From positions 1 through 64,000 of the forward strand of contig CAICTM010000250.1 in NCBI GenBank assembly GCA_903772945.1: a DNA stretch of 64,000 bases. Direction: 5' to 3'. Under the pieces are notes generated by a model, which ran no database searches, was not told where the DNA came from, and worked only from the letters and a program-made list of their open reading frames with translations. Positions 63,966 to 64,000 of the stretch are shown here, piece after piece. The stretch's first letter is position 1; the number at the start of each line of letters is the position of its first letter. This stretch comes from Seminavis robusta (taxonomy: Eukaryota > Bacillariophyta > Bacillariophyceae > Naviculales > Naviculaceae). The translations under genes were made by a program, and so were the position numbers.

Positions 63966-64000
63966 GCGACGTCGGCTCGGTGATAAGACAGGTGTGGTGT

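Noticed and set aside
1-64000. tRNA, rRNA or snRNA genes
   Set aside because: I looked for T-loop GTTCRANNC with B-box spacing and saw no convincing cloverleaf; a covariance-model scan would be decisive.

Overview
The window looks like nuclear DNA of a diatom, probably a pennate one; I cannot name the species. The evidence is: plastid proteins encoded in the nucleus with an ER-type signal peptide followed by a Phe cleavage motif (ASAFTT in atpC, AAAFAP in the ferredoxin-NADP reductase, TLAFVP in the siroheme methyltransferase); short GT-AG introns of about 79-125 bp (one of 298 bp) in otherwise compact genes; no operons or Shine-Dalgarno logic; and pervasive palindromic microsatellites of the CTAG and GGTACCGGTACC type between genes. 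Exon structures below were derived by hand from reading frame and splice consensus, without transcripts.

Layout. 1-3 kb: a decayed Ty3-type retroelement on the minus strand, with a broken DTG protease. 3-5.6 kb: repeat-rich intergenic DNA including an unusual TTGATCAA-rich block. 5.6-8.5 kb: a three-exon class C GPCR with a periplasmic-binding-protein-like ligand domain. 9.1-12.6 kb: a divergent pair, a probable plastid alpha/beta hydrolase (-) and an FAD-dependent amine-oxidase-like protein (+). 12.7-14.3 kb: an ankyrin-like remnant and a histidine phosphatase. 15.2-24.0 kb: a run of plastid genes: atpC (-), two tandem mini [2Fe-2S] ferredoxin-like genes (+), siroheme-pathway methyltransferase (-), petH/FNR (-) and a thylakoid-lumen-type protein (+). 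24.4-26.9 kb: a mitotic cyclin. 28.0-48.9 kb: housekeeping genes, in order PAM18/TIM14, a Stc1-like zinc-finger protein, a PARP-finger plus HRDC protein, NOP4/RBM28, seryl-tRNA synthetase, a membrane multicopper oxidase, a low-complexity protein with a PNRC/EDC1-like decapping motif, bifunctional P5CS, and an N-acylated PP2C. 49.1-53.2 kb: a kinesin. 53.6-59.7 kb: a minisatellite array of about 70-75 bp units interrupted by a complete Ty3/gypsy element. 60.2-61.9 kb: an unknown repeat protein. 62.3-64 kb: a protein whose C-terminus is a second copy of the domain at the end of the kinesin.

Most notable observations. (1) An apparently undescribed C-terminal domain (CxC...CxC, ILRPWQ, R-x-GSC, VRKQ) is shared by the kinesin and a separate gene about 10 kb away. 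(2) The gypsy element has identical LTRs of only 77 bp with TG...CA ends, a 4-bp target duplication and an adjacent polypurine tract. Its gag, RGG region and pol lie in one reading frame interrupted only by TAA and TGA. (3) The tandem mini-ferredoxins have C-x4-C-x2-C-x11-C spacing. (4) The GPCR ligand domain appears to be of the SBP_bac_3 type rather than the usual class C receptor type.
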